Source of the DNA: Actinomycetales bacterium
GTDB lineage: Bacteria > Actinomycetota > Actinomycetes > Actinomycetales > Dermatophilaceae
Reading direction: 5' to 3'
DNA: 64,000 bases
Assembly: GCA_016715285.1 (NCBI GenBank)
Contig: JADKAO010000005.1
Span: 248,001 to 312,000 of the forward strand
This document shows, one piece after another, positions 18,026 through 27,165 of the stretch (the stretch's first letter is position 1; every line of letters starts with the position of its first letter). The translations under genes and the position numbers were made by a program. The notes below the pieces were generated by a model. That model had not been told where the DNA came from, did not search any database, and saw only the letters and a list, made by a program, of their open reading frames with translations.

Positions 18026-19397
18026 GGACGTCCTCCTTGGCAGTCAGCGTCGAGGCTTCAACGGCGGGTATGCCGTGTGCCTGGGGCTCGCGCAGGGTCT
18101 GGCCCGGCAACGGTGGCACGGGATAGCCCCCTTCGAAGGGGTCAATTTCGGCCGCTCGCACCGGTGCGGCTGCCGCCTTACTCTCCTGAATGCCATCTCT
18201 GATCCACGACAACACGAGAGCGAGGACCACGAAGAGCGCACCTATCGCGAGCGCCGCCCAGGTGATCGTGCGGCCGGCCAGCGCCACGCCAGACGTGCCG
18301 AACCACCCGTTCTGAGCGCCACGGATAAAAGCGAGGAAGACGACCCACACGATGGTGCCGGGGATGAGCAGCTTCCAGCCGAAGTGCATGAACTGGTCGT
18401 AGCGGACCCGAGGAAGGGACCCTCGCAGCCACACGAAGAAGAACATGAAGATCCACATCTTCATCGTGAACCAGAGCAGGCCCCACCAACCGCCGGCCAG
18501 CATCCCGTCGCCGATCATCGACAACGGCGGCGGACACTGCCAACCACCGAGGAAGAGGGTGGTGGCGAGCGCGGCGACAGTGAACATGTTGACGTATTCA
18601 GCGAGGAAGAACATCGCAAAGCGCATCGAGCCGTATTCGGTGTGGAAGCCACCGACGATTTCGCCTTCACCTTCGGCCAGGTCAAAGGGCAACCGGTTGG
18701 TCTCGCCGACCATCGTCACGAGGTAGACGATGAACGACGGGAACGCCGAGATGATGAACCACGGGTTGGTGTCGAAGCCGGTCTGTGAGGCGACGATTTG
18801 GCTCGTCGACATCGACCCGCTGTAGAGGAAAATCGCAACGAGCGACAGGCCCATGGCGATTTCGTAGGAGATGACCTGCGCGGTCGACCGCAACCCACCC
18901 AGGAGTGGGTAGGTCGAGCCCGAGGACCAACCGGCCATGACGATGCCGTAGACGCCGACAGCGGCAACCGCGAGCACGAGCAGCACCGCGACGGGAGCGT
19001 CGGTGAGCTGCAGCGGCGTGCGGTGGCCGAACATCGTGACGTACCCGCCGAGCGGGATGATCCCGAACGAGATAAAGGCCATCGTCGCGGCGATGATCGG
19101 GGCCAAGGTGAAGACGACCTTGTCAGCCGCAGCAGGGGTGACGTCTTCCTTGAACATCGACTTCATACCGTCGGCCAAGGTCTGCAGCAACCCGAACGGG
19201 CCGTTACGGTTGGGGCCCGGTCGCTGCTGCATCCGACCGATGATGCGCCGTTCGAACCAGATCACGAGCAGGGTCGAGATCAGCAAGTAGACGAAGATGA
19301 ACAGAGCCTTCACCAACGACAGCCACAGCGGCGTGTCACTGAAGTCGGCGACGGGGTTGTCTGACCCCGACATGACGCCGAACAGGGGAACCATCAC
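18018..19397 (-). CDS. nuoH: NADH-quinone oxidoreductase subunit H
   Basis: NuoH anchors the peripheral arm and forms part of the quinone cavity. The 459-residue chain has about eight helices and the conserved stretches GPNRNGPFGLLQTLADGMK and ETNRLPFDLAEGEGEIVGG. The start is the GTG at 19397 or the ATG three bases later; both overlap the nuoG stop. The C-terminal 70 residues are hydrophilic and extend beyond the E. coli protein. Confidence 0.97.
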   Translation of the reverse strand: MMVPLFGVMSGSDNPVADFSDTPLWLSLVKALFIFVYLLISTLLVIWFERRIIGRMQQRPGPNRNGPFGLLQTLADGMKSMFKEDVTPAAADKVVFTLAPIIAATMAFISFGIIPLGGYVTMFGHRTPLQLTDAPVAVLLVLAVAAVGVYGIVMAGWSSGSTYPLLGGLRSTAQVISYEIAMGLSLVAIFLYSGSMSTSQIVASQTGFDTNPWFIISAFPSFIVYLVTMVGETNRLPFDLAEGEGEIVGGFHTEYGSMRFAMFFLAEYVNMFTVAALATTLFLGGWQCPPPLSMIGDGMLAGGWWGLLWFTMKMWIFMFFFVWLRGSLPRVRYDQFMHFGWKLLIPGTIVWVVFLAFIRGAQNGWFGTSGVALAGRTITWAALAIGALFVVLALVLSWIRDGIQESKAAAAPVRAAEIDPFEGGYPVPPLPGQTLREPQAHGIPAVEASTLTAKEDVRG

Positions 19398-21859
19398 TGG
19401 GCACCACCCTTCGTGACTGTGACGCGGCTACCGGCGTCGGCGCCCAGCGTCGCGCGGACAGCACTGCCTTCGGAGTTGGTCGGGAGCCAGACGACCCCCG
19501 ACACCATGTCGTCGGTGACCTTGGCCGGCAAGGTGATAGAGCCGCGCTCGCTCGTGACGGTGACGAGATCTCCGCAGGACACCTCAAGCGCCGCCGCAAG
19601 CTTGGGACCCATCCGAACGACCGACTCGACCGCCGTGCCTGCCAGGAACGGCTCACCGTCTTGCAGGCGTCCCTTGTCGAGCAGCGTCGACCACGTGGCG
19701 AGGACGACGTCACCATCACCGCTCGGCGGCTCGGGGTGGCCGGCAGCAGGGGGCTCCGCCTTGGCGCCGCTCCAGGGCCCTAACTCCTCGAATTGAGCGT
19801 GGATCTGCTCTTGGGTGCGGGTCTCGAGGAAGTGCCCGAGCTCGCCCGCGAGCATGTCCAGGACCCGGTGGTCGCTCATCGCGTTGCTCGCCAGCGCCGC
19901 ACCGAACTCGCGAGGACGACCCTCCCACGTGAGGAAGGTGCCCGCCTTTTCGGCGTGGCTCGCCACGGGCAGCACAACATCGGCGTATGCCGTGACCGCC
20001 GAAGCGCGTACCTCCAGGGACACCACAAAGGGCTTGCCGAACACCGCCTTGGGGTCGGCGATACCGAGGTCGGCCGGGTCGACGCCGCCGATGACGAGAG
20101 CATCGATCTCGCCCTTGACCGCCGCGGCGAGGATGCCTGCAGTGTCGCGGCCAGTCTTGGCGGGTAGGTACTCGACCCCCCAAACCTCAGCGACCTCCTT
20201 ACGGGCATCGAAGTATGCCGTGGGCCGACCTCCGGGCAGCAGCGCGGCAATCGCACCGGCTGCCAGGGCACCGCGTTCACCGGCGCGACGCGGAATCCAC
20301 GCGAGCTTGGCACCCGTGGCCGAGGCAAGCGTGGCGGCGGCCGCGAAGGCGCCAGGAGACGTCGCCAGGCGTTCACCCACGAGGATGACGCCGTTGCCAG
20401 CGCTCAACCCATCGAGGGCCGCTTGACCGGCAGCCGTCGCTGTCAGGTTGCCCAGGGCGTGTGATTCGGCGCCCGGCACTGTCGGAATGAGCTGGCCACC
20501 GAGCTTGATCAGGCCACGTGTCGAGAAGGGGGCCACGGCATACACCGCGGTCTTGGTCTTGCGCATGGCCCGCCGCAGGCGGAGAAAAACAATCGGCGAC
20601 TCTTCTTCGGGCTCGAACCCAACGAGCAGCACTGCGCTGGGAGCGTCAAGGTCGGCATACGAGACGCCGTTGCCCTCCCCCGCTGAGTCGATGCCGGTCG
20701 TCACGACCGTCGTGGTGAGGAAGGCGGCTTCCTCGGCCGAGTGCGGCCGCGCGCGGAAGTCGACGTCGTTGGTGCCCAGCGCGACCCGCGCGAACTTGCC
20801 GTAGGCGTAGGCGTCTTCGGCGGTGACCCGCCCGCCCGTGAGGACTGCGGCGGCCTTGGCGGCCCGCAGCCCGGCGGCAGCGACTTCGAGCGCCTCGGGC
20901 CAGCCGGCGGCGCGCATCGAGCCATCCGCCTCGCGGATCAAGGGGAGTTCGAGTCGGTCTGGGAGAGTGGCGTATTGGAACGCCCAGCGGCCCTTGTCGC
21001 AGTTCCACTCGCCGTTGACGGCCGGGTCGTCGATCGCCATGCGGCGCATCACGACACCGCGGCGGTGGTCAGTGCGCAAAGCGCACCCCGAGGCGCAGTG
21101 CTCGCACACACTCGGGGTCGACACAAGGTCGAACGGGCGAGAACGGAAGCGGTATGCCGCCCCGGTCAGCGCCCCGACGGGGCAGATCTGGACGGTATTG
21201 CCCGAGAAGTAGGACTGGAATGGCTGCTCTTCGTAGATGCCGATTTGCTGCATCGCACCGCGCTCGACGAGGTTGATGAACTTGTCGCCGGCGATCTGGT
21301 CGGAGAACCGGGTGCAGCGCTGGCACAGGACGCAGCGCTCACGGTCGAGCAACACCTGGGTGGAGATATTGATCGGCTTGGCAAAGGTGCGTTTGATGTC
21401 CGTGAAGCGGCTCGTCGCCCGGCCGTGAGAGAGCGCTTGGTTCTGCAGTGGGCACTCGCCACCCTTGTCACAGACCGGGCAATCGAGCGGGTGGTTGATG
21501 AGCAGGAACTCCATAACGCCCTGCTGCGCCTTGTCGGCGACAGGTGACGTCAGCTGGGTGTTGACGACCATGCCCGGGGACACCGTCATCGTGCACGAGG
21601 CCTGCGGCTTGGGCATGGGGCGCACGACGCCCTCGCGGTCCGGCATACCGACATCGACGAGGCACTGGCGACACGCGCCGACCGGGTCGAGCGCGGGGTG
21701 GTCGCAGAAGCGCGGGATCTCGATCCCGAGTTCTTCGGCGGCCCGGATGACGAGCGTGCCCTTGGGCACCGAGATCTCGCGGCCGTCGATGGTGAGGGTC
21801 ACCAACTCGGGCCTTGGGGCTTCGGCCGCTCCGGGCGCGGACGATGTGGTCGCGGTCAT
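19394..21859 (-). CDS. nuoG: NADH-quinone oxidoreductase subunit G
   Basis: NuoG is the large iron-sulfur subunit of the peripheral arm. The N-terminal half has a 2Fe-2S group (FCDHPALDPVGACRQC), the CPVCDKGGECPLQ block, the CVLCQRC...ICPVG 4Fe-4S group and CEHCASGC, which corresponds to the extra cluster N7 of some bacteria. The C-terminal part is a molybdopterin-type fold without cofactor in this family. It is 821 residues long. It overlaps the nuoF stop by four bases. Confidence 0.97.
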   Translation of the reverse strand: MTATTSSAPGAAEAPRPELVTLTIDGREISVPKGTLVIRAAEELGIEIPRFCDHPALDPVGACRQCLVDVGMPDREGVVRPMPKPQASCTMTVSPGMVVNTQLTSPVADKAQQGVMEFLLINHPLDCPVCDKGGECPLQNQALSHGRATSRFTDIKRTFAKPINISTQVLLDRERCVLCQRCTRFSDQIAGDKFINLVERGAMQQIGIYEEQPFQSYFSGNTVQICPVGALTGAAYRFRSRPFDLVSTPSVCEHCASGCALRTDHRRGVVMRRMAIDDPAVNGEWNCDKGRWAFQYATLPDRLELPLIREADGSMRAAGWPEALEVAAAGLRAAKAAAVLTGGRVTAEDAYAYGKFARVALGTNDVDFRARPHSAEEAAFLTTTVVTTGIDSAGEGNGVSYADLDAPSAVLLVGFEPEEESPIVFLRLRRAMRKTKTAVYAVAPFSTRGLIKLGGQLIPTVPGAESHALGNLTATAAGQAALDGLSAGNGVILVGERLATSPGAFAAAATLASATGAKLAWIPRRAGERGALAAGAIAALLPGGRPTAYFDARKEVAEVWGVEYLPAKTGRDTAGILAAAVKGEIDALVIGGVDPADLGIADPKAVFGKPFVVSLEVRASAVTAYADVVLPVASHAEKAGTFLTWEGRPREFGAALASNAMSDHRVLDMLAGELGHFLETRTQEQIHAQFEELGPWSGAKAEPPAAGHPEPPSGDGDVVLATWSTLLDKGRLQDGEPFLAGTAVESVVRMGPKLAAALEVSCGDLVTVTSERGSITLPAKVTDDMVSGVVWLPTNSEGSAVRATLGADAGSRVTVTKGGAQ

Positions 21860-23172
21860 GCGGACGCGGCCTCCTTCACGTCGAACACTGCCGACGCTGC
21901 CGGCGGGAAGAGGGTCGCTGCGGGCGTGTGCATGCCAGCCTCGAACTCCTCACGGAAGTACTTGATCCCGGACGCGATGGGGCTCGTCGCCGCATCGCCG
22001 AGGGCGCAGAACGAGCGACCCAAGATGTTGTCGCAGATGTCCTGGAGCTTCTCGATGTCGCCTTCTTGGCCGTGGCCGTGCTCCAGGCGCTCCATGATCT
22101 GCTTGAGCCACCACGTGCCCTCGCGGCATGGGGTGCATTTGCCGCAGGATTCGTGGGCGTAGAAGTCGGTCCAGCGCGCCACCGCCCGGACCACCGAGAC
22201 GGTCTCGTCAAAGACCTGCAAGGCGCGGGTGCCGAGCATGGAGCCTTCGGCTGCGACCGAGTCGAAGTCGAGTGGGACGTCGAGGTGCTGCTCGGTGAAG
22301 ATCGGCGTCGATGACCCACCGGGAGTCCAGAACTTGATCCGGTGGCCCTTGCGGATGCCACCGGCGAGGTCGATGAGCTCGCGCATCGTGATGCCGAGCG
22401 GGGCTTCGAACTGGCCGGGGTTGGTGACGTGGCCAGAGAGGCTGAAGATGCCGAACCCGGTCGACTTCTGGGTGCCCATTTCCTTGAACCAGTCGGCACC
22501 CTCGGTGATGATGCTCGGCACCGAGGCGATGGTCTCGACGTTGTTGACCGAGGTCGGCCGGGCATAAAGGCCAGCGGCGCCAGGGAACGGTGGCTTGAGG
22601 CGGGGTTGTCCGCGGCGGCCCTCGAGCGAGTCGAGCAGCGCGGTCTCTTCACCGCAGATGTAAGCGCCGGCGCCCGCGTGCGGGGTGACCTGCAAGGTGA
22701 TGCCTCGGCCGAAAACGTCCGCGCCAAGGTAACCAGCGGCAGTGGCCTCTTCGACGGCGTGCAAGAGCCGACGGTAGACGTGGACGACCTCACCACGCAG
22801 GTAGATGAAGGCATGGTCAGAGCCCATGGCGTACTGCGAGATCGCCGCGCCCTCGATGAGGACGTGCGGGTTGGCCATCATGAGCGGGATGTCCTTGCAG
22901 GTGCCCGGCTCCGACTCGTCAGCGTTGACGACGAGATAGCGGGGGCCGCCGTCGGGTGGCGACATGAAGGACCACTTCATGCCGGCGGGGAAGCCAGCGC
23001 CACCACGGCCACGGATGGCCGAGTCTTTGACCATCGCGAGCACGTCAGCGGCCGGCATGGAGAGCGCCTTGCGGAGGGCGGCATACCCGCCGTGCTCTTC
23101 GTAGGTCGCGAGCGACCAGGACCGGTCGGCGTCCCAGTGGGCCGACAGAACAGGGGTCAGGGGCGTCGTCAC
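21856..23172 (-). CDS. nuoF: NADH-quinone oxidoreductase subunit F
   Basis: NuoF binds NADH and FMN and starts electron flow. The glycine-rich motif RGRGGAGFPAGMKW is at 54-67, the NADH-site ADESEPGTCKD at 84-94, and the 4Fe-4S cysteines are 343, 346 and 349 (SCGKCTPCREG) plus one in GRSFCALGD near 389. Start is GTG, overlapping the nuoE stop. The 438-residue length is typical. Confidence 0.97.
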   Translation of the reverse strand: MTTPLTPVLSAHWDADRSWSLATYEEHGGYAALRKALSMPAADVLAMVKDSAIRGRGGAGFPAGMKWSFMSPPDGGPRYLVVNADESEPGTCKDIPLMMANPHVLIEGAAISQYAMGSDHAFIYLRGEVVHVYRRLLHAVEEATAAGYLGADVFGRGITLQVTPHAGAGAYICGEETALLDSLEGRRGQPRLKPPFPGAAGLYARPTSVNNVETIASVPSIITEGADWFKEMGTQKSTGFGIFSLSGHVTNPGQFEAPLGITMRELIDLAGGIRKGHRIKFWTPGGSSTPIFTEQHLDVPLDFDSVAAEGSMLGTRALQVFDETVSVVRAVARWTDFYAHESCGKCTPCREGTWWLKQIMERLEHGHGQEGDIEKLQDICDNILGRSFCALGDAATSPIASGIKYFREEFEAGMHTPAATLFPPAASAVFDVKEAASA

Positions 23173-24005
23173 TGGGCGGCCTCCTTGCCCTTGAGGCCAC
23201 CAGGTCGGTCGGCCGAGGAGTGCTCATCACCGGGAGCAGGGGCGGCTCCTGCGGAGCCTGCTGTCGCATCGGGCGTGGTGTCGCCGCCCTCAGCCGCAGC
23301 GGGCTTGGGGGCCGTCCACCCACGTTCTTTGGCGATCTTGAGTCCGAGGAGAGTTGCTGGGCCAGCGCCCACACCCTCGTCGGCGCGACCGTCGTGGAAC
23401 CCCGCGAGCACGCGTGAGACCTCTTTGAAGGTGCAGACCTTGGCAGCACCGCGGGTCGGCGTGACGTCCTTGCCTGCGCGCAGGTCATCGACGAGCGCGA
23501 TCGTCGACTCGGGCGTCTGGTTGTCGAAGAACTCCCAGTTGGTCATGACGACCGGGGCATAGTCGCAGGCGGCGTTGCACTCGATCCGCTCGAGGGTGAC
23601 CAAGCCGTCGGCCGTGGTCTCGTCGTGGCCGACCCCGAGGTGCTCAGAGACGGCATCCCAGATGAGGTCGCCGCCCATGATCGCGCACAGGGTATTGGTG
23701 CAGACACCGACGGTGTATTCGCCGTTGGGGTGACGCTTGTACTGCGTGTAGAAGGTCGCGACCCCACTCACGTCAGCGGTAGTGAGGTCGAGGACCTCGG
23801 CGCAGAAGCGGATGCCACGCCCAGAGACATAGCCGTCGACGCTCTGCACGAGGTGCAACAGCGGCAGCAACGCCGACCGCTTCTGCGGATAGCGCGCGAC
23901 GATCTCTTCGGCGTCGGCGTGCAGGTGCCGGAGGGTGTCGGCGTCGTAGGGCGCCTTGCTCTCTTCGCTGACGTGCAGGTGACCGGAGGCGTTCGTGCCT
24001 GCCAT
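23169..24005 (-). CDS. nuoE: NADH-quinone oxidoreductase subunit E
   Basis: NuoE holds a 2Fe-2S cluster through Cys102, Cys107, Cys143 and Cys147 (VCTNTLC, ECNAAC). The thioredoxin-like core ends near residue 195. About 80 more residues follow, with a Gly/Ala/Pro/Asp-rich tail from about 235 that looks disordered; this is longer than the E. coli subunit. The start is immediately after the nuoD stop. Confidence 0.96.
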   Translation of the reverse strand: MAGTNASGHLHVSEESKAPYDADTLRHLHADAEEIVARYPQKRSALLPLLHLVQSVDGYVSGRGIRFCAEVLDLTTADVSGVATFYTQYKRHPNGEYTVGVCTNTLCAIMGGDLIWDAVSEHLGVGHDETTADGLVTLERIECNAACDYAPVVMTNWEFFDNQTPESTIALVDDLRAGKDVTPTRGAAKVCTFKEVSRVLAGFHDGRADEGVGAGPATLLGLKIAKERGWTAPKPAAAEGGDTTPDATAGSAGAAPAPGDEHSSADRPGGLKGKEAAQ

Positions 24006-25373
24006 TTAGCGGTCCACCCCTCCCATAACAGGGTCGATTGAGGCGACCGCGACGATGACATCGGCCACCTGGCCGCCTTCGCACATGAGCGAGGTGGCCT
24101 GCAGGTTGTTGAACGACGGGTCACGGAAGTGGGCACGGTAGGGACGAGTCCCCCCATCAGAAACCAGATGGCAGCCGAGCTCGCCCTTGGCACTCTCGAC
24201 AGCGACATAGACCTGGCCGGGCGGCACGCGGAAGCCCTCGGTCACGAGCTTGAAGTGGTGGATCAGGGCCTCCATGGAGTCGCCCATGATCTCCTTGATG
24301 TGCTCTTTGCTGTTGCCCATTCCGTCAGAACCGACCTTGAGCTGTGCCGGCCAGGCGATCTTCTTGTCGGCGACCATCACCGGCTGGCCCATGCTGGCCT
24401 CGATCCGGTCGGTGGCCTGCTCGATGATCCGCAGCGATTGGTACATCTCGTCGAGGCGGATGCGTAGGCGTCCGTAGGCGTCGCACGTGTCGCGGGTGAT
24501 GACCTCGAAGTCGTAGGTCTCGTAACCGCAGTACGGAGTGGCCTTGCGCAGGTCGTGCGGCAACCCCGCCGAGCGCAGCACCGGCCCGGTGATGCCGAGC
24601 GCCATGCAGCCGGTGAGGTCGAGGATGCCGACGTCGACCATGCGGCCCTTGACGATCGGCGCCTCGTTGACCAGCAACTCCAGCTCACGGATGCCGCGGC
24701 GGATCTCGGGGACCATCTCGCGGATGAGGTCGATCGCCTTCTGCTCGACATCTTGAGCCACACCGCCAGGGCGGATGTAGGCATTGTTCATGCGAAGTCC
24801 GGTGATCTCTTCGATGATTCGGAAGATGCGCTCGCGCTCGCGGAAGCCCACGGTCATGACCGTCGTGGCACCCATCTCCATACCGCCGGTGCCAATGCAC
24901 ACGAGGTGGGACGAAACCCGGGTCAACTCCATCATCAGAACGCGAATATCGCTGGCGCGCTGCGGAATATCGTCGGTGACCCCGAGCAGCTTCTCAATCG
25001 CCAAGCAGTATGCCGTCTCTTGGAACATCGGCGTGAGGTAGTCCATGCGGGTGCAGAAGGTCACGCCCTGGACCCAGGTGCGGAACTCCATGTTCTTCTC
25101 AATACCGGTGTGGAGATAGCCGATCCCTGCGCGGGTTTCGGTCACCGTCTCGCCGTCGAGTTCGAGGATCAGCCGAAGGACGCCGTGGGTTGAGGGGTGC
25201 TGCGGCCCCATGTTGACGACGATGCGCTCCTCGTGCAGCGCGGTCGCCTCGTCGACGAGGTCGTCCCAGTCGCCGCCGGAGACGTGCATGGTCGTGGCGT
25301 CGACGTCCTCGTCGGCGCCACTGGTGGCATAGGCAGCGCCGTGGTCGGCGCTGCGGGTCGTGTCGGCAGCCAT
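24006..25373 (-). CDS. nuoD: NADH-quinone oxidoreductase subunit D
   Basis: NuoD forms most of the quinone-binding cavity with NuoB and NuoH. It is a 49-kDa-type subunit of 455 residues. The key stretch VNMGPQHPSTHGVLRL near residue 53 includes a quinone-site histidine. The ATG at 25373 overlaps the nuoC stop (TAATG); the longer reading into nuoC is not real. About 45 residues precede the conserved core. Confidence 0.97.
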   Translation of the reverse strand: MAADTTRSADHGAAYATSGADEDVDATTMHVSGGDWDDLVDEATALHEERIVVNMGPQHPSTHGVLRLILELDGETVTETRAGIGYLHTGIEKNMEFRTWVQGVTFCTRMDYLTPMFQETAYCLAIEKLLGVTDDIPQRASDIRVLMMELTRVSSHLVCIGTGGMEMGATTVMTVGFRERERIFRIIEEITGLRMNNAYIRPGGVAQDVEQKAIDLIREMVPEIRRGIRELELLVNEAPIVKGRMVDVGILDLTGCMALGITGPVLRSAGLPHDLRKATPYCGYETYDFEVITRDTCDAYGRLRIRLDEMYQSLRIIEQATDRIEASMGQPVMVADKKIAWPAQLKVGSDGMGNSKEHIKEIMGDSMEALIHHFKLVTEGFRVPPGQVYVAVESAKGELGCHLVSDGGTRPYRAHFRDPSFNNLQATSLMCEGGQVADVIVAVASIDPVMGGVDR

Positions 25374-26119
25374 TAGTTGAAGGCCCTCCGCTCGTCGGCC
25401 GGGGGAACGGTGGCGCCCTTGTATTCGACGGGCACACCACCGAGCGGGTAATCCTTGCGCTGAGGGTGGCCGGGCCAGTCGTCGGGCATGAGGATGCGCG
25501 TCAACGCTGGGTGGCCGTCGAAGATGATGCCGAACATGTCCCACGTCTCGCGCTCGTGCCACGTGTTGGCGGGATAGGTCTCGACGATCGACGGGATGTG
25601 CGGGTCGGCGTCGGGGCAGCTGACTTCGACGCGAATCCGCTTGCTGCCATTGGTGACTGACAGGAAGTGATAGACCGCGTGCAGCTCCGCGCCGGCGAGC
25701 TCGGGGTAATGCACACCCGAGACACCCATGCACATCTCGAACCGCAGCGGGGCGTCGTCACGCAAGGTGCGCGCCACGACGAGCAGGTGCTCGCGGGCGA
25801 CGTGGATGGTGAGCTCGCCGCGGTCCACGACGACCATGGGGACGGCCTCGGCGTATGCCGTGCCGCGGGCTTCCAGCCCAGCCTCCAGCGCGTCGATGCA
25901 GGCGTCGAACCAGCCGCCATAGGGCCGCGCGGAGGCCCCCGGGAACTCGATCGGCACCCGCAAGCCGCCGTAACCGGTCGTGTCCTGGCCCTTGGTGGCA
26001 CCGAACATGCCGCGACGCTCGCCGATAACCACGGGCTGACCCGGGGAGTCGGGGGCAATCTCGGCCTCGCCGACGGAGTTGCCGCCGGTCTGCTGGGCCT
26101 TGGTGAGGTCCGTGCTCAT
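25373..26119 (-). CDS. nuoC: NADH-quinone oxidoreductase subunit C
   Basis: NuoC is the 30-kDa structural subunit of the peripheral arm. The conserved C-terminal part contains YPANTWHERETWDMFGI and FDGHPALTRILMPDDW. It is 248 residues from the ATG that overlaps the nuoB stop (ATGA). The first 70 residues are less conserved and polar. Confidence 0.96.
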   Translation of the reverse strand: MSTDLTKAQQTGGNSVGEAEIAPDSPGQPVVIGERRGMFGATKGQDTTGYGGLRVPIEFPGASARPYGGWFDACIDALEAGLEARGTAYAEAVPMVVVDRGELTIHVAREHLLVVARTLRDDAPLRFEMCMGVSGVHYPELAGAELHAVYHFLSVTNGSKRIRVEVSCPDADPHIPSIVETYPANTWHERETWDMFGIIFDGHPALTRILMPDDWPGHPQRKDYPLGGVPVEYKGATVPPADERRAFN

Positions 26120-26670
26120 GAGAGCAACCCCTTCATGAGAATCGTCGGAGTTGCCTGCAGCGCAGCCGCTTCGGCGGCCTTGGCGGCCTCGACGCGGTTG
26201 ACGCCCAACGGCATACTCTGGATTTGCTCGTGGAGTTTGATGATCGCGTTGAGGAGCATCTGCGGCCGCGGCGGGCACCCAGGCAAGTAGATATCGACCG
26301 GGATGATGTGGTCGACGCCCTGGACGATCGCGTAGTTGTTGAACATGCCGCCCGAGCTCGCGCACACGCCCATCGAGATGACCCACTTGGGGTTGGGCAT
26401 CTGGTCATAGACCTGGCGGACGACCGGCGCCATCTTCTGCGACACCCGGCCCGCGACGATCATGAGGTCGGCCTGGCGTGGGGTCGCGGAGAACCGCTCC
26501 ATGCCAAAGCGCGCAATGTCGTAGTCCGGCGTGCCGACCGCCATCATCTCGATCGCGCAGCACGCCAACCCAAAGGTTGCCGGCCACATCGAGGCTTTGC
26601 GCATATAGCCGGCAAGGGCTTCGACGGTCGACAGGAGGATGCCTGCGGGGAGCTTCTCTTCAAGGCCCAT
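26116..26670 (-). CDS. nuoB: NADH-quinone oxidoreductase subunit B
   Basis: NuoB carries cluster N2, the last iron-sulfur centre before quinone. The cysteines are in FGLACCAIEMM, VCASSGGMF and LPGCPPRPQ. The 184-residue start at 26670 has a strong AAGGAAGGA site; the longer reading is inside the gap after nuoA. Confidence 0.97.
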   Translation of the reverse strand: MGLEEKLPAGILLSTVEALAGYMRKASMWPATFGLACCAIEMMAVGTPDYDIARFGMERFSATPRQADLMIVAGRVSQKMAPVVRQVYDQMPNPKWVISMGVCASSGGMFNNYAIVQGVDHIIPVDIYLPGCPPRPQMLLNAIIKLHEQIQSMPLGVNRVEAAKAAEAAALQATPTILMKGLLS

Positions 26671-26683
26671 GGGGCGTCCTTCC

Positions 26684-27046
26684 TTAGTCCCACTCGAGTC
26701 CGCCGCGGCGCCACACATAGGCGTACGCGACGAAGACGGTGACGATGAACAGGATCATTTCGACGAGCGCAAACAGCCCGAGCGCGTTGAAGGCCACCGC
26801 GAACGGATAGAGGAACAGCGACTCGACGTCGAAAATGATGAACATCATGGCGATGAGGTAGTACTTGACCGGGACCCGGCCGCCACCCGATGCCTGCGGA
26901 GTGGGCTGAATGCCGCACTCGTAGGCTTCCATTTTGGCGCGGTTGTAGCGCTTGGGGCCGACGATGAGCGACGCGCCCACGGACACCAGCGCGAACGCCA
27001 GGCCCAGGCCCATCATGAACAACAGCGGAACGTAGGACTCGGTCAT
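26684..27046 (-). CDS. nuoA: NADH-quinone oxidoreductase subunit A
   Basis: NuoA is a 120-residue membrane subunit with three helices. The loop KMEAYECGIQPT and FIIFDVESLFLYPFAV are family signatures. It begins the nuo set. Its ATG sits on the stop codon of a possible 40-codon ORF and is preceded by AGGGGAG. Confidence 0.96.
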   Translation of the reverse strand: MTESYVPLLFMMGLGLAFALVSVGASLIVGPKRYNRAKMEAYECGIQPTPQASGGGRVPVKYYLIAMMFIIFDVESLFLYPFAVAFNALGLFALVEMILFIVTVFVAYAYVWRRGGLEWD

Positions 27047-27165
27047 CCCGTCGCTCCCCTTTCGGTGGTGGTCAGGCTGCTGCCGGTCGTGCCGGCGGGG
27101 TCAGATTCCGGGCCGGGCAGGCACGCCGGACCCCATCCTAGGGGGACGTTGATCGGAGTCTTCAT
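27043..27165 (-). CDS. Possible 40-residue ORF coupling menJ to nuoA
   Basis: The ATG forms TGATG with the menJ stop, and the ORF stop TGA overlaps the nuoA start ATG. It would encode a hydrophilic Pro/Gly/Thr-rich peptide beginning MKTPINVPLGWGPACLPG. No homologue is known to me and no separate ribosome site is visible beyond the coupling. It could be a real small protein, a device for translational coupling, or chance. The exact fit at both ends suggests that ribosomes may run from menJ into nuoA. Confidence 0.35.
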   Translation of the reverse strand: MKTPINVPLGWGPACLPGPESDPAGTTGSSLTTTERGATG

